Source of the DNA: Daejeonella rubra
GTDB taxonomy: Bacteria > Bacteroidota > Bacteroidia > Sphingobacteriales > Sphingobacteriaceae
DNA length: 64,000 bases
Direction of reading: 5' to 3'
Assembly: GCF_900103545.1 (NCBI RefSeq)
Contig: NZ_FNHH01000020.1
Span: forward strand, 6,734 to 70,733
Shown: positions 27,610-37,294 of the stretch, one piece after another
Numbering within the stretch: the first letter of the stretch is position 1
Layout of the letters: every line of letters begins with the position of its first letter
Position numbers and translations under genes: made by a program
Notes under the pieces: generated by a model
Seen by the model: the letters and a program-made list of their open reading frames with translations, nothing else
What the model was told of the DNA's origin: nothing
Databases searched by the model: none

Positions 27610-30414
27610 ATGAATAAAGAAGCGGAAAAAGATCCTAAAAAGTATATTATTATAAAAGGGGCTAGAGTCCACAATTTAAAAAATATTGATGTAGCAATCC
27701 CTAAAAATAAATTAGTTGTCATCACCGGGATGTCAGGTTCAGGCAAGTCCTCCCTGGCATTTGATACACTTTATGCTGAAGGACAAAGGCGATATGTAGA
27801 AAGTCTTTCTTCATACGCCAGGCAGTTTATGGGGCGGATGAATAAACCTGATGTTGATTATATTAAGGGTATCGCTCCGGCTATTGCCATTGAGCAAAAG
27901 GTTATTACAAGTAATCCCCGTTCAACGGTAGGTACTTCAACTGAGATATATGATTACCTGAAATTGCTGTTTTCCCGTATTGGGAAGACGATCTCACCTG
28001 TTTCAGGCAGAGAAGTGAAAAAGGATACTGTTACAGATGTTATAAATTTTATTTCTGGCCTTTCTGAAGGCACATCCGTAACGGTTTCCTGTCCCTTGCA
28101 TGCCCACAATAACCGCTCACTTAAGGAGGAGCTGGCAGTGCTTCTGCAAAAAGGTTTTACGCGTGTATTGATCAATGATCAGTTATCTAAAATTGAAGAT
28201 CTTCTGGATGATCAGTCAACAGGCAACATTAAATCTGGCAGTGATGTTGCAATTCAGATCGTTATTGACCGTGTTTCAGTGGCTGATGATGAAGAAACCT
28301 TAAGCCGTATTGCGGATTCAGTCCAAACTGCTTTTTTTGAGGGCAGGGGTGATTGCTACTTAGAAGCTAATGGCCAGATTCATGTGTTTTGCGATCGATT
28401 TGAACTGGATGGCATTCGTTTCGAGGAACCATCTCCTAATTTTTTCAGTTTCAACAATCCTTTTGGTGCCTGTAAGCGTTGTGAAGGATATGGTAAGATC
28501 ATCGGCATTGATGAGGACCTTGTCATCCCGGATAAAAGCAAGTCGGTTTATGATGGTGCCATTGCTCCCTGGAGGGGTGAAAAAATGGGCGAATGGCTGA
28601 ATAAAATGATCAAAAATGCCTTAAAATTTGATTTTCCTATTCATCGTTCCTATAATCAGCTTACAGCTGAGCAAAAACAATTATTGTGGTCTGGAAACGA
28701 GTACTTCAGCGGACTTAACGATTTTTTCAAGGAACTTGAGACACAAACTTATAAAATTCAATATAGAGTGATGCTTTCCAGGTATCGCGGTAAGACAAAT
28801 TGTCCGGAATGTCTTGGCAGTCGCCTCCGCCAGGATGCTTCAAACGTAAAGATCGCCGATCATTCTATTACGGATATCGTTTTGATGCCTCTGGATAAAG
28901 CACTGGAGTTTTTTCAGGGTTTAGAACTTGACCCTGTTCGGATGAAGATCGCTAAGCGTCTATTAATGGAAATTACCAACCGGATCAAATTTCTGAATGA
29001 CGTGGGCTTGAGTTACCTGACCTTGAACAGGCTATCCAACACCCTCTCAGGTGGGGAATCACAGCGGATCAATCTGGCTACCTCATTGGGCAGCTCGCTT
29101 GTTGGTTCAGTATATGTGCTGGATGAGCCAAGTATCGGACTTCATCCAAGGGACACTCAGCGTCTGATTGAAGTATTAATGTCCCTGAGAGATGTTGGAA
29201 ATACGGTGCTGGTTGTTGAGCATGAAGAAGAGATCATGAAGGCTGCCGATCATATCATTGATATTGGCCCTGAAGCCGGTACTCATGGCGGTAAACTGGT
29301 ATTTACAGGAACTTACTCTGAGATATTGAAAGCAGAGGAGAGTCTTACCGGGCAATATCTGAGCGGTAAACAAGCGATCGCGATACCACAGCATCGAAGA
29401 AAGTGGAGTGATTTTATAGAGATAAAAGGCGCAAGGGAAAATAATCTTAATAATGTTAATGTTAAATTTCCGCTGAATGTGTTAAGCGTGGTTTCCGGAG
29501 TTTCCGGTTCCGGAAAAACATCACTTGTGAAGCGGATCTTACAACCGGCACTTCAGAAAGCAATTGGAAACTATTCGGGAGAGCAAACCGGAGCTTATGA
29601 TTCTATCGATGGAGATTTTAATAAAATTGAGCAGGTTGAAATTGTAGATCAGAATCCTATTGGCCGTTCATCAAGATCCAATCCAGTTACCTATGTGAAG
29701 GCATGGGATGAGATACGGAATTTATTCGCTTCTCAGGGTGCTGCTAAGGCATCAGGACTGAAGCCATCAGCATTTTCATTCAATGTGGAAGGGGGGCGTT
29801 GTGATGTTTGTCAGGGCGAAGGTGAAGTAAAGATCGAAATGCAGTTCATGGCTGATATCTATCTGCCATGCGAAGCTTGTGATGGAAAGCGCTTTAAGCA
29901 GCATGTTCTGGATGTAACCTTTAAAGAAAAAAATGTCTTTGAGGTGTTGGACATGACCATTGATGAAGCGCTTGAGTTTTTCCAAAATGAACCTAAAATT
30001 GCTGCAAAGATCAAACCTTTGGCTGATGTGGGTTTAGGATATGTACACCTGGGACAATCATCAAACACGCTTTCAGGTGGTGAAGCTCAACGGATTAAAC
30101 TGGCTTCTTTCCTTGTAAAAGGGAACAATAGCAGTAAAACCCTGTTCATTTTTGATGAGCCAACAACAGGACTCCATTTTCATGATATTAAAAAATTGCT
30201 TAAATCATTTGATGCCTTAATTGATCAGGGAAACACCATCATTGTTATAGAACATAATATGGATGTGATCAAATGTGCTGACTGGATTATTGATATTGGT
30301 CCCGAAGGTGGTGATAGAGGTGGGAACGTTGTGTTTGAAGGAGTACCTGAGGACCTGATCAGGGAGAAAGGATCATATACCGGCAGCTTTTTGAAGGAGA
30401 GGTTTGTAGATTGA
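27610..30414 (+). CDS. uvrA: excinuclease ABC subunit UvrA
   Basis: 934 residues from the ATG at 27610; an in-frame TTG two codons earlier is less likely. UvrA is the damage sensor of nucleotide excision repair, a dimeric ABC ATPase. Two ATPase modules are seen: Walker A GMSGSGKSSLAF near the N-terminus and GVSGSGKTSL near residue 630, with two LSGGE signatures (NTLSGGESQRI and NTLSGGEAQRI). Zinc modules show paired cysteines in CKRC, CPEC, CDVC and CEAC. Length is normal. It is a single gene, opposite in direction to the sigma factor. Confidence 0.98.
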   Translation: MNKEAEKDPKKYIIIKGARVHNLKNIDVAIPKNKLVVITGMSGSGKSSLAFDTLYAEGQRRYVESLSSYARQFMGRMNKPDVDYIKGIAPAIAIEQKVITSNPRSTVGTSTEIYDYLKLLFSRIGKTISPVSGREVKKDTVTDVINFISGLSEGTSVTVSCPLHAHNNRSLKEELAVLLQKGFTRVLINDQLSKIEDLLDDQSTGNIKSGSDVAIQIVIDRVSVADDEETLSRIADSVQTAFFEGRGDCYLEANGQIHVFCDRFELDGIRFEEPSPNFFSFNNPFGACKRCEGYGKIIGIDEDLVIPDKSKSVYDGAIAPWRGEKMGEWLNKMIKNALKFDFPIHRSYNQLTAEQKQLLWSGNEYFSGLNDFFKELETQTYKIQYRVMLSRYRGKTNCPECLGSRLRQDASNVKIADHSITDIVLMPLDKALEFFQGLELDPVRMKIAKRLLMEITNRIKFLNDVGLSYLTLNRLSNTLSGGESQRINLATSLGSSLVGSVYVLDEPSIGLHPRDTQRLIEVLMSLRDVGNTVLVVEHEEEIMKAADHIIDIGPEAGTHGGKLVFTGTYSEILKAEESLTGQYLSGKQAIAIPQHRRKWSDFIEIKGARENNLNNVNVKFPLNVLSVVSGVSGSGKTSLVKRILQPALQKAIGNYSGEQTGAYDSIDGDFNKIEQVEIVDQNPIGRSSRSNPVTYVKAWDEIRNLFASQGAAKASGLKPSAFSFNVEGGRCDVCQGEGEVKIEMQFMADIYLPCEACDGKRFKQHVLDVTFKEKNVFEVLDMTIDEALEFFQNEPKIAAKIKPLADVGLGYVHLGQSSNTLSGGEAQRIKLASFLVKGNNSSKTLFIFDEPTTGLHFHDIKKLLKSFDALIDQGNTIIVIEHNMDVIKCADWIIDIGPEGGDRGGNVVFEGVPEDLIREKGSYTGSFLKERFVD

Positions 30415-31049
30415 GTTTTTTTGAGGTTTTAATCTTAATTTCCGATAGAATTGATATAATATAGACTCCAGCTAAGAGCGGAGCCGGCCTTTACTGCGCG
30501 AATTATGAATCGATGGGTAGTGCATATCTTTGTATTTGATATTTTTCAAACAGGAATAAAATATTGTTGTAGTGTAAGGATTGATGGAAGCTTTAATTGA
30601 ATTTTTGGATAGGTGCTGCTTATTTCCTTTTATCTGTCAGTCCGGTGCTCTGCTATAGTTTTTTGCCATAAAAGACAGTCATAAATTAAATATATCCCGA
30701 TAGCAAAAAAGCTAACGCTGCCGCCCCGGTTTATCATGTTGGATAGTAGCTCTTTTGTTGATTTTTGCAGAGTTTTAATAAAAAGAATAATTTCATTGCT
30801 TCCAGAATTTTAACCTCCACAGATAGCAGCGCTGTCCCTGCCAACTAAACGGGATCGAAGCAGCAGCCTTTTGCCTGATGAAATTTTCACTTTTATAATT
30901 TTATTCAATGGCAAAAGCTAGAGCGCAGAGCCCGATTGAAGAAACCTATAAACACAGACATTGCTTTTCACAAGAGAAATTTTATCCTGAATTCAGTATT
31001 TTATCCTGATATGCTTCAGCAAAGACAAAAATCAGTAGTTTACCCCCTG
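30415..31049. other. intergenic interval without recognised features
   Basis: About 635 bases between the uvrA stop and the stop of the SGNH gene. Short frames exist but none has coding character; no RNA, repeat family or strong terminator was recognised. Confidence 0.4.
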
Positions 31050-32147
31050 TTATTTAATCGCCAGCTTGTTTTCTTTAAACTTCTCAATCAAATAATCTGC
31101 ATAACGTATAAAGCCCAGATCGGTCAGGTGGGTTCCATCGACAGTACCCTCATTATCTGTGCCGATTGAGCCAGTGGCACTGATGTAAATCAGATCTTTC
31201 ATGCCCCCACGCACTAATTTGTCGAATTCTGTTTTCAAGGCCTGATTCTTCTCATCCATGCTTTTTTTCAGATTAGCCTGAAAAATTGCTCTTGTGTACT
31301 CTACGTTTTCAACAAAAACAATGGGAGTATTTGGATTTTTTTTCCGGATTGCTGTAGCTAATGGAATAACACTATCTGTTACTTGTTTTGCTGTCATATT
31401 CGGAAGACAGTCAATAACATAAAAAGAAGCCTTTATGCCGGAAATAAGCTCTGCAATTGGCGGATCCATCATACCGTTTCCGCTAAATCCGAAATTAATA
31501 CAATCCACATTTAATTTTCTGGAGATGATACTTGTGAATACCATACCGGGCCTTGATGCACAACCTCCCTGCAAGATGCTGGTGCCATAGAAAACAATGG
31601 GAAGCTGCTTGTCAGCTGCAGGCTTAGTGATCACACTGCTATTGTCTATCCCTATTTCCACTTTTGTGGTCCCGTCGTAAAGTGGTAAATAAAGCTTATA
31701 CTCTCTTTCGACCGGGCTGAGAGAACTGATGAGAGCAGCCTCATTTTCTTTTGCTGTCGGCCGGCCTGTATTTACGTATGTCCATACTCCGTTAAGCTTG
31801 CAATACAGATCAACACCTTTTATGCCGGTTTCAGCCATATGGTTCATCTTTGTATCATTCAGGAGTGACCACTTCACTTTTATAGAAGTAGAGTTGCTGT
31901 TAAATCTTAAGGATATTCCAGCAGAGTTTTTTGACAGGCCCCAAACAGGTTTTCTTACTTTATCTTTGTAAGAGGCAGGTAAACGGTCGTAAGGACTTTC
32001 TTTCTCTGTTTCTGCTACACCGGTTCCCTCAATTAAAAAGTGCTCTTTGCCATAATATGTGACATTTTCTTTTTTGGTGCTTGTTTCTTGTGAGAAAACA
32101 GAACTGCTAAGGCAGGTCAATAGCAGGAGGCAGATAAATCTATTCAT
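31050..32147 (-). CDS. secreted SGNH/GDSL hydrolase
   Basis: 365 residues from the ATG at 32147, which opens a clean signal peptide (LLLLTCLSSSVFS). A jelly-roll-like N-terminal domain (about 30-170) precedes an SGNH esterase domain with YGTSILQGG (catalytic serine), the GFSGNG block (glycine and asparagine of the oxyanion hole) and the DGTHLTDLG block (aspartate-histidine). SGNH enzymes of this layout in Bacteroidota are often carbohydrate esterases acting in the periplasm. No glycan gene is directly adjacent, so the substrate is open. Confidence 0.85.
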   Translation of the reverse strand: MNRFICLLLLTCLSSSVFSQETSTKKENVTYYGKEHFLIEGTGVAETEKESPYDRLPASYKDKVRKPVWGLSKNSAGISLRFNSNSTSIKVKWSLLNDTKMNHMAETGIKGVDLYCKLNGVWTYVNTGRPTAKENEAALISSLSPVEREYKLYLPLYDGTTKVEIGIDNSSVITKPAADKQLPIVFYGTSILQGGCASRPGMVFTSIISRKLNVDCINFGFSGNGMMDPPIAELISGIKASFYVIDCLPNMTAKQVTDSVIPLATAIRKKNPNTPIVFVENVEYTRAIFQANLKKSMDEKNQALKTEFDKLVRGGMKDLIYISATGSIGTDNEGTVDGTHLTDLGFIRYADYLIEKFKENKLAIK

Positions 32148-32328
32148 GATCAATATGTTTTAAGTAAAGATAACAGAACAATTCATTCAGACAAAGGGTG
32201 GAAAAATCGTTTTTGAGTTTACACTTTATGAACATAAATAGATTTTGGGAAGGGCAAGGGAATTATAAAAAGCATTTTAAAGCTTATATTGCGCCCGCAA
32301 TCCAATTGGACAGGCAAGAAATTTTATT

Positions 32329-33582
32329 ATGGCCTTTAACAAGGAAAATTCTCCGATCAAATTAAAATTTTCCTCCTATGAAGTTTTTGTAATCCTGTTA
32401 CTGGCATTAACACAATTTACTGTGGTTCTTGACTTTATGGTTATGTCTCCGCTGGGTGACATGCTGATGAAATCCATGGATCTGAGTACCACACAGTTTG
32501 GTTTATGTGTTTCTGCCTATGCCTTTAGTGCAGGTATTTCGGGTTTACTGACTGCGGGTTTTGCTGATCGTTTTGACCGGAAAAGTTTATTGCTCTTTTT
32601 TTATATTGGATTTATTGCCGGGACTCTTTTTTGTGGTTTGGCTGATACTTATCCATTGCTTCTAGCAGCCAGGATCTTTACCGGAATATTTGGCGGAGTT
32701 ATTGGATCCATTTCGATGGCCATCGTTACCGACATGTTTGTAATAGAAAAGAGGGGTAGAGTTATCGGATATCTGCAGATGGGCTTTGGTGGCAGCCAGG
32801 TTCTTGGAATACCTATCAGTTTATATATAGCTAATCATTGGGGCTGGCAATCACCATTCCTGATGATCGTAGTATTAGCCAGTCTGATCTGGTTGTTTAT
32901 CGTTCTGAAGCTGAAACCTGTAAAGGAGCATCTTGAAATAAGGTCGGAACGAAATGCAATCGGTCATTTATGGCATACTCTGGCTCAAAGAAAATACAGA
33001 ATTGGTTTTCTGGCTACAGCATTCCTTTCCCTTGGGGGATTTATGATGATGCCATGGGGTAGCGCTTTTGCAATTAACAATCTGCATGTAACTCCTCAGC
33101 AGCTTCCCTTTTTATACATGGCATCAGGCATCACAGCCCTGCTTATTATGCCTTTTATCGGAAAATTAAGTGACCGATTTGACAAGTTTACCATATTCAC
33201 TATTGCATCAGTATGGCTTAGTATCGTTGTTATCATTTATACAAACCTTGGCCCTGTTGCTTTCTGGGTAGTATTACTTATGAATTTAGGTTTTATGATT
33301 GGGATTATGAGCAGGATGGTTCCGGCCGTGGCCCTTAGTTCAGCTTTGCCCGAAAAGCAGGACAGAGGTGCATTCATGGGAATCAATTCTTCATTGCAGC
33401 AAATTGCAGGCGGACTTGCGGCAGCGTTGGGAGGCATGATCGTTGTGCAAAAAGATAAGTTTAGTCCTCTTGAACATTATGATACATTGGGTTATATTAT
33501 CGTCATTCTTTCCATTGTTTCTATATTTTTAATATTAAGGGTAAGTAAGCTTATTAAATCCTCAGAATTAGATCCGCACTAA
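32329..33582 (+). CDS. MFS transporter
   Basis: 417 residues with about twelve hydrophobic helices and the MFS loop motif GFADRFDRKSLL between helices 2 and 3, repeated in weaker form as GKLSDRFDKFT between helices 8 and 9. Drug:proton antiporters and sugar or organic-acid exporters share this pattern, so the cargo cannot be named. It lies 166 bases before the Rrf2 gene on the same strand but is probably separate from the sulfate operon. Confidence 0.88.
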   Translation: MAFNKENSPIKLKFSSYEVFVILLLALTQFTVVLDFMVMSPLGDMLMKSMDLSTTQFGLCVSAYAFSAGISGLLTAGFADRFDRKSLLLFFYIGFIAGTLFCGLADTYPLLLAARIFTGIFGGVIGSISMAIVTDMFVIEKRGRVIGYLQMGFGGSQVLGIPISLYIANHWGWQSPFLMIVVLASLIWLFIVLKLKPVKEHLEIRSERNAIGHLWHTLAQRKYRIGFLATAFLSLGGFMMMPWGSAFAINNLHVTPQQLPFLYMASGITALLIMPFIGKLSDRFDKFTIFTIASVWLSIVVIIYTNLGPVAFWVVLLMNLGFMIGIMSRMVPAVALSSALPEKQDRGAFMGINSSLQQIAGGLAAALGGMIVVQKDKFSPLEHYDTLGYIIVILSIVSIFLILRVSKLIKSSELDPH

Positions 33583-33748
33583 AATTGCCATTGATGAATG
33601 CTTAGTTTACAGAACTTTTCAAAATCTTTAAGCTGATTATATTTTGCTTTCCTTAAAGATCATTCTCAATTTCAGGGAATAGATTTTATCAAATATTTTA
33701 AGAAAGAATTTGCGTTAATTTGTTTAACTATAAATACCCATAGAAAGT

Positions 33749-34192
33749 ATGCTTTCAAAAAAGACGCGATATGCAATAAAAGCCCTGGTGGTTTTGGGTA
33801 AAAATTTTGGGGAGGCACCTATGCAGATCTCAAAAATTGCTTCTGAAGAACATATACCAAAAAAATTCCTTGAACAAATTTTACTTGATCTCAGGAATGC
33901 CGGATTACTTTATAGCAAGAAAGGGGCTGGTGGCGGATATGGTCTGGTGAAGGATCCTGCAGAGATTTTTGTGGTTCAGGTTTTGCGCCTTACGGGCGGA
34001 CCTGTTGCACTATTGCCATGTGTGAGCCTGAATTTCTATCAGAAGTGCGATGAATGTATAAGTGAAGCTACCTGTGGTGTAAGAGATGTATTTCTGGATG
34101 TAAGAAATGCAACATTGAAAATCTTAAGTGAAACAAGTATCGCAGATATTATCCGCCGTGAAGGTCTTTTAATTGAAAATATGGAGGTGTAA
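33749..34192 (+). CDS. Rrf2-family transcriptional regulator
   Basis: 147 residues. The N-terminal winged helix-turn-helix (about 2-65) shows RYAIKALVVL, the recognition region EEHIPKKFLEQILLDL and the wing KKGAGGGYGL. Cysteines C91, C100, C103 and C109 form a cluster close to the iron-sulfur position of IscR and NsrR but with different spacing, so it may bind a cluster or zinc, or sense cysteine status like CymR. It stands directly before the sulfate-assimilation operon on the same strand, which makes it the likely local regulator. Confidence 0.9.
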   Translation: MLSKKTRYAIKALVVLGKNFGEAPMQISKIASEEHIPKKFLEQILLDLRNAGLLYSKKGAGGGYGLVKDPAEIFVVQVLRLTGGPVALLPCVSLNFYQKCDECISEATCGVRDVFLDVRNATLKILSETSIADIIRREGLLIENMEV

Positions 34193-34237
34193 AAAAAAAT
34201 TTTAAATAAAAGACTACTAATTCTATATACTTTGTAT

Positions 34238-34245
34238 TATATTTG
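34238..34245 (+). promoter_or_regulatory. -7 box of the sulfate-assimilation operon
   Basis: TATATTTG matches TAnnTTTG exactly. The predicted start of transcription near 34252 leaves a leader of about 150 bases that holds the hairpin at 34354-34390. Confidence 0.4.
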
Positions 34246-34350
34246 GCCAATGAAAAATTTTAGCGTCCATATGATGAATGAAATAACAGTCAAATGTTGT
34301 TATATGGGTATATCAAAACATTGAAGAAGACCAGATAAAGATTTATTTAT

Positions 34351-34390
34351 ATGAACCTCTTCACCCCCCGGTAGAAGAGGTTATTTTTTG
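34351..34390 (+). promoter_or_regulatory. terminator-like leader hairpin with a 7-codon reading frame
   Basis: A perfect 9-bp stem, AACCTCTTC (34354-34362) and GAAGAGGTT (34374-34382), has an 11-base C-rich loop and is followed by ATTTTTTG, the form of a Rho-independent terminator, only 10 bases before the start codon of the first sulfate gene. ATG at 34351 opens the peptide MNLFTPR with its TAG at 34372-34374, covering the left arm and loop. This suggests attenuation, with a translating ribosome blocking the hairpin. Confidence 0.5.
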
Positions 34391-34400
34391 CAAAAGATTA

Positions 34401-36494
34401 ATGAATAGTTTCAGAACAGAATTAGAAGACCCAATCGTACAAAAGGATATTATAGATCTGGAAAAGAAGATCAGAGAATTTCGTGATGGTAAAATACATG
34501 ATGAGAAGTTCCGAAGTCTTCGCTTAGCCCGTGGAATTTACGGTCAGAGGCAGCCTGGTGTTCAGATGATCAGGATCAAGTTGCCATTCGGAAAAGTAAG
34601 TTTCAAGCAGGTTTTGCGTATCGCTGATATTTCAGATGAGTATGCAAGCAGTAATCTTCATTTAACTACCCGTCAGGATATTCAGATCCATTATGTAAGC
34701 CTTGACCGTACACCTGAGCTTTGGGCTAAACTGGAGCAGGATGATATTACTCTTAGGGAAGCATGTGGTAATACCGTACGAAATGTAACGGCATCGCCAA
34801 CATCAGGTATTGACCCGAATGAGCCATTTGATGTATCACCTTATGCGTTGGCAACATTCAAATATTTTCTGCGTAATCCGATTTGTCAGGAGATGGGCAG
34901 AAAGTTCAAGATCGCTTTTTCTTCAAGTGATGCGGATACTGCATTTACCTATATCCATGATCTTGGTTTTATTCCAAAGCTTATTTTAAAAGATGGGAAA
35001 GAAATTCGTGGATTTAAAGTTTTGTTTGGCGGGGGCTTAGGTGCACAGCCATCCATCGCTCATATGGTGAATGAATTTTTGCCTGAGGATGAGCTGATCC
35101 CATATATTGAATCGACTTTGCGTGTTTTTGACAGACATGGAGAACGTAGCAACAGAAATAAAGCAAGGATGAAATTTCTTGTCGCAAAACTAGGTCTTGA
35201 TGAAGTATTACGACTGATTGCGGAGGAGAGAGTGGCTAACCGTTCTAAAAAATTCACTATTGATCGCGATGCGGTTGATCTTCCAAAGATCCCTGATAAA
35301 ATAGCCCTGCCTGAAGTACTTATTTCAGATCAGTTTCTTTATCAAAGATGGCTGGATACCAATGTTTTTGAACAGAAACAGGCTGGTTTTCATGGTGTTT
35401 ACATCAAGGTTACAACAGGTGATATTCCAACAAGCAAAGCGAGGAAATTTATTGCAGCGATCAGCGGATTGGTTGCTGATGAGATTCGGATCACGATCAA
35501 TCAGGGCTTGCTTCTGAAATATGTTCGGAAAGAAGCTTTGCCTGTTTTGTTTGAGCGATTGAAGGAACTTGATTTTGTAAAACCAGGGTTCGACAGTGTA
35601 AGTGATATCACAACCTGCCCCGGAACGGATACCTGTAACCTCGGCATTTCGAACAGCACCGAACTTGCCCGTGTTCTTGAAGATCTGATCTCAGAAGAAT
35701 ATGATGAACTTATAGAGAATCAGGATATTAAAATAAAGATTAGTGGCTGTATGAATAGTTGCGGACAACATGGTCTGGCGCATATCGGATTTCATGGAAG
35801 TTCCCTAAAAGCAGCTGGAAAGGTAGTGCCAGCAGCTCAGGTTCTATTAGGTGGCGGTACAGTTGGCGACGGTGTCGGACGCGCTGCAGATAAAGTCATA
35901 AAGGTGCCTTCTAAAAGAACCAAGGATGTAGTCAGAGTTATTTTGGATAACTACAGCAAGAATAAAAATGGGGATGAATTGTTCAATGACTTTTATGACA
36001 GATTCGGTAAAGACCATTTTTACCAGTTGTTAAAACCGCTTGCTGATCTCAGTACATTAACTCCGGATGAATTTGTTGATTGGGGCCATGAAGAGATCTT
36101 CGAAACGGCAATTGGTGTTGGAGAGTGCGCGGGTGTGATGATCGACCTGGTTTCAACACTCCTGCTTGAGGCAGAAGAAAAGTTACAATGGTCTATTGAA
36201 TCGATTGAAGCAAATGCATATTCCGATTCGATATATCATGCCTACAGTGTATTTATCAGCAGTGCTAAAGCCTTGTTGCTGGATAAAGGGATCAATAGCA
36301 GTACACAGGTTGGAATCATTCGTGATTTTGATGAACAATATAAAGACAGTCAGATCCTTAATGGATTGGAAAGCTTCAGTGAACTGGTATTACAAATAAA
36401 TAAGAATGAACCATCAGCAGAATTTGCCCGTGCCTATTTGGGTTCAACTGTCGATTTTATTAAAAGAATTAAAACAGAAAAGGAGTCAATTTAA
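34401..36494 (+). CDS. cysI: sirohaem sulfite reductase (nitrite/sulfite reductase family) with C-terminal HEPN-like domain
   Basis: 697 residues. Reduces sulfite to sulfide with six electrons in the cytoplasm. The two family halves are present: HLTTRQDIQIHYV (about 87-99) in the first and the coupled sirohaem/4Fe-4S ligands C406, C412 (CPGTDTC) and C450, C454 (GCMNSCGQHG). After the normal end near 560, about 130 extra residues contain a stretch (about 608-650) with the look of a HEPN helical bundle (YHAYSVFISSAKALLLDKG). No flavoprotein partner is in the operon, so ferredoxin is a likely donor. First gene of an operon behind Rrf2. Nitrite reduction is the alternative, but the sulfate genes favour sulfite. 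Confidence 0.92.
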   Translation: MNSFRTELEDPIVQKDIIDLEKKIREFRDGKIHDEKFRSLRLARGIYGQRQPGVQMIRIKLPFGKVSFKQVLRIADISDEYASSNLHLTTRQDIQIHYVSLDRTPELWAKLEQDDITLREACGNTVRNVTASPTSGIDPNEPFDVSPYALATFKYFLRNPICQEMGRKFKIAFSSSDADTAFTYIHDLGFIPKLILKDGKEIRGFKVLFGGGLGAQPSIAHMVNEFLPEDELIPYIESTLRVFDRHGERSNRNKARMKFLVAKLGLDEVLRLIAEERVANRSKKFTIDRDAVDLPKIPDKIALPEVLISDQFLYQRWLDTNVFEQKQAGFHGVYIKVTTGDIPTSKARKFIAAISGLVADEIRITINQGLLLKYVRKEALPVLFERLKELDFVKPGFDSVSDITTCPGTDTCNLGISNSTELARVLEDLISEEYDELIENQDIKIKISGCMNSCGQHGLAHIGFHGSSLKAAGKVVPAAQVLLGGGTVGDGVGRAADKVIKVPSKRTKDVVRVILDNYSKNKNGDELFNDFYDRFGKDHFYQLLKPLADLSTLTPDEFVDWGHEEIFETAIGVGECAGVMIDLVSTLLLEAEEKLQWSIESIEANAYSDSIYHAYSVFISSAKALLLDKGINSSTQVGIIRDFDEQYKDSQILNGLESFSELVLQINKNEPSAEFARAYLGSTVDFIKRIKTEKESI

Positions 36495-36496
36495 TT

Positions 36497-37288
36497 ATGA
36501 TACTTACTCAAACAAAAAATTCATTTAAAGAACCAAGAATCACACTGGTAGGTGCAGGTCCTGGTGATGCTGAATTGATCAGCCTTAAGGGTGTAAGGAT
36601 CCTTAAATCTGCGGATGTAGTTCTTTATGACGCACTTGTGAATAGTGAATTATTGGAATTTGCTCGTGAAAATGCAATAAAAGTATTTGTAGGTAAGCGT
36701 TCAGGTGATCATTCCTATTCTCAGGAAGCAGTCAATAAGTTAATGATCGATTATGCTCTGAACTATGGGCATGTGGTTCGTTTAAAAGGGGGAGATCCAT
36801 TTGTCTTCGGACGAGGATTTGAAGAACTTGAGATGGCAGCATCATACAGTATACCAGCCGAAGTTGTTCCGGGGATATCCAGCAGTATTTCTGTGCCTGC
36901 TTTGCAAGGGATTCCATTAACACATCGTGGTGCCAGTGAAAGTTTCTGGGTAATTACCGGGACCACCAGTTCCGGAGAGATTTCTAAAGATCTTTATGCT
37001 GCAGCTAAGTCAAATGCAACAGTAGTGGTTTTAATGGGTATCAAAAGATTGAAGGATATCGCAGATATATTTATTGCAGAGGGTAAGCACCGCCTGCCGG
37101 CTGCAGTTATTCAAAATGGTACAATGGAGAACGAAAAACTTGTTGTAGCTACTGCCGGAACAATATTTGAATCTGCCCAGGATCAGAAAATAGATTCTCC
37201 TGCATTGATAGTATTTGGTGAGGTAGTTGGCTTGCATTCATTGTTCCAGCCAATAAAGGCATTTTATGAATTCTCAGAACAAGAATAA
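36497..37288 (+). CDS. cobA: uroporphyrinogen-III C-methyltransferase
   Basis: 263 residues. Makes precorrin-2 from uroporphyrinogen III with two S-adenosylmethionine, the first step to sirohaem. The family signature VGAGPGDAELISLKG (about 18-32) and the second motif VVPGISSSISVPA (about 122-134) are clear, as is GIPLTHRG. It starts 2 bases after the sulfite reductase stop and is followed after 6 bases by the dehydrogenase/chelatase gene, so the operon makes the reductase and its cofactor together. Confidence 0.95.
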   Translation: MILTQTKNSFKEPRITLVGAGPGDAELISLKGVRILKSADVVLYDALVNSELLEFARENAIKVFVGKRSGDHSYSQEAVNKLMIDYALNYGHVVRLKGGDPFVFGRGFEELEMAASYSIPAEVVPGISSSISVPALQGIPLTHRGASESFWVITGTTSSGEISKDLYAAAKSNATVVVLMGIKRLKDIADIFIAEGKHRLPAAVIQNGTMENEKLVVATAGTIFESAQDQKIDSPALIVFGEVVGLHSLFQPIKAFYEFSEQE

Positions 37289-37294
37289 TACAAA

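Noticed and set aside
30936..31169. 77-codon plus-strand frame in the interval after uvrA
   Set aside because: Overlaps the end of the SGNH gene and has no coding character.
34246..34400. SAM riboswitch upstream of the sulfate operon
   Set aside because: The leader has a terminator-like hairpin but no recognisable aptamer core.
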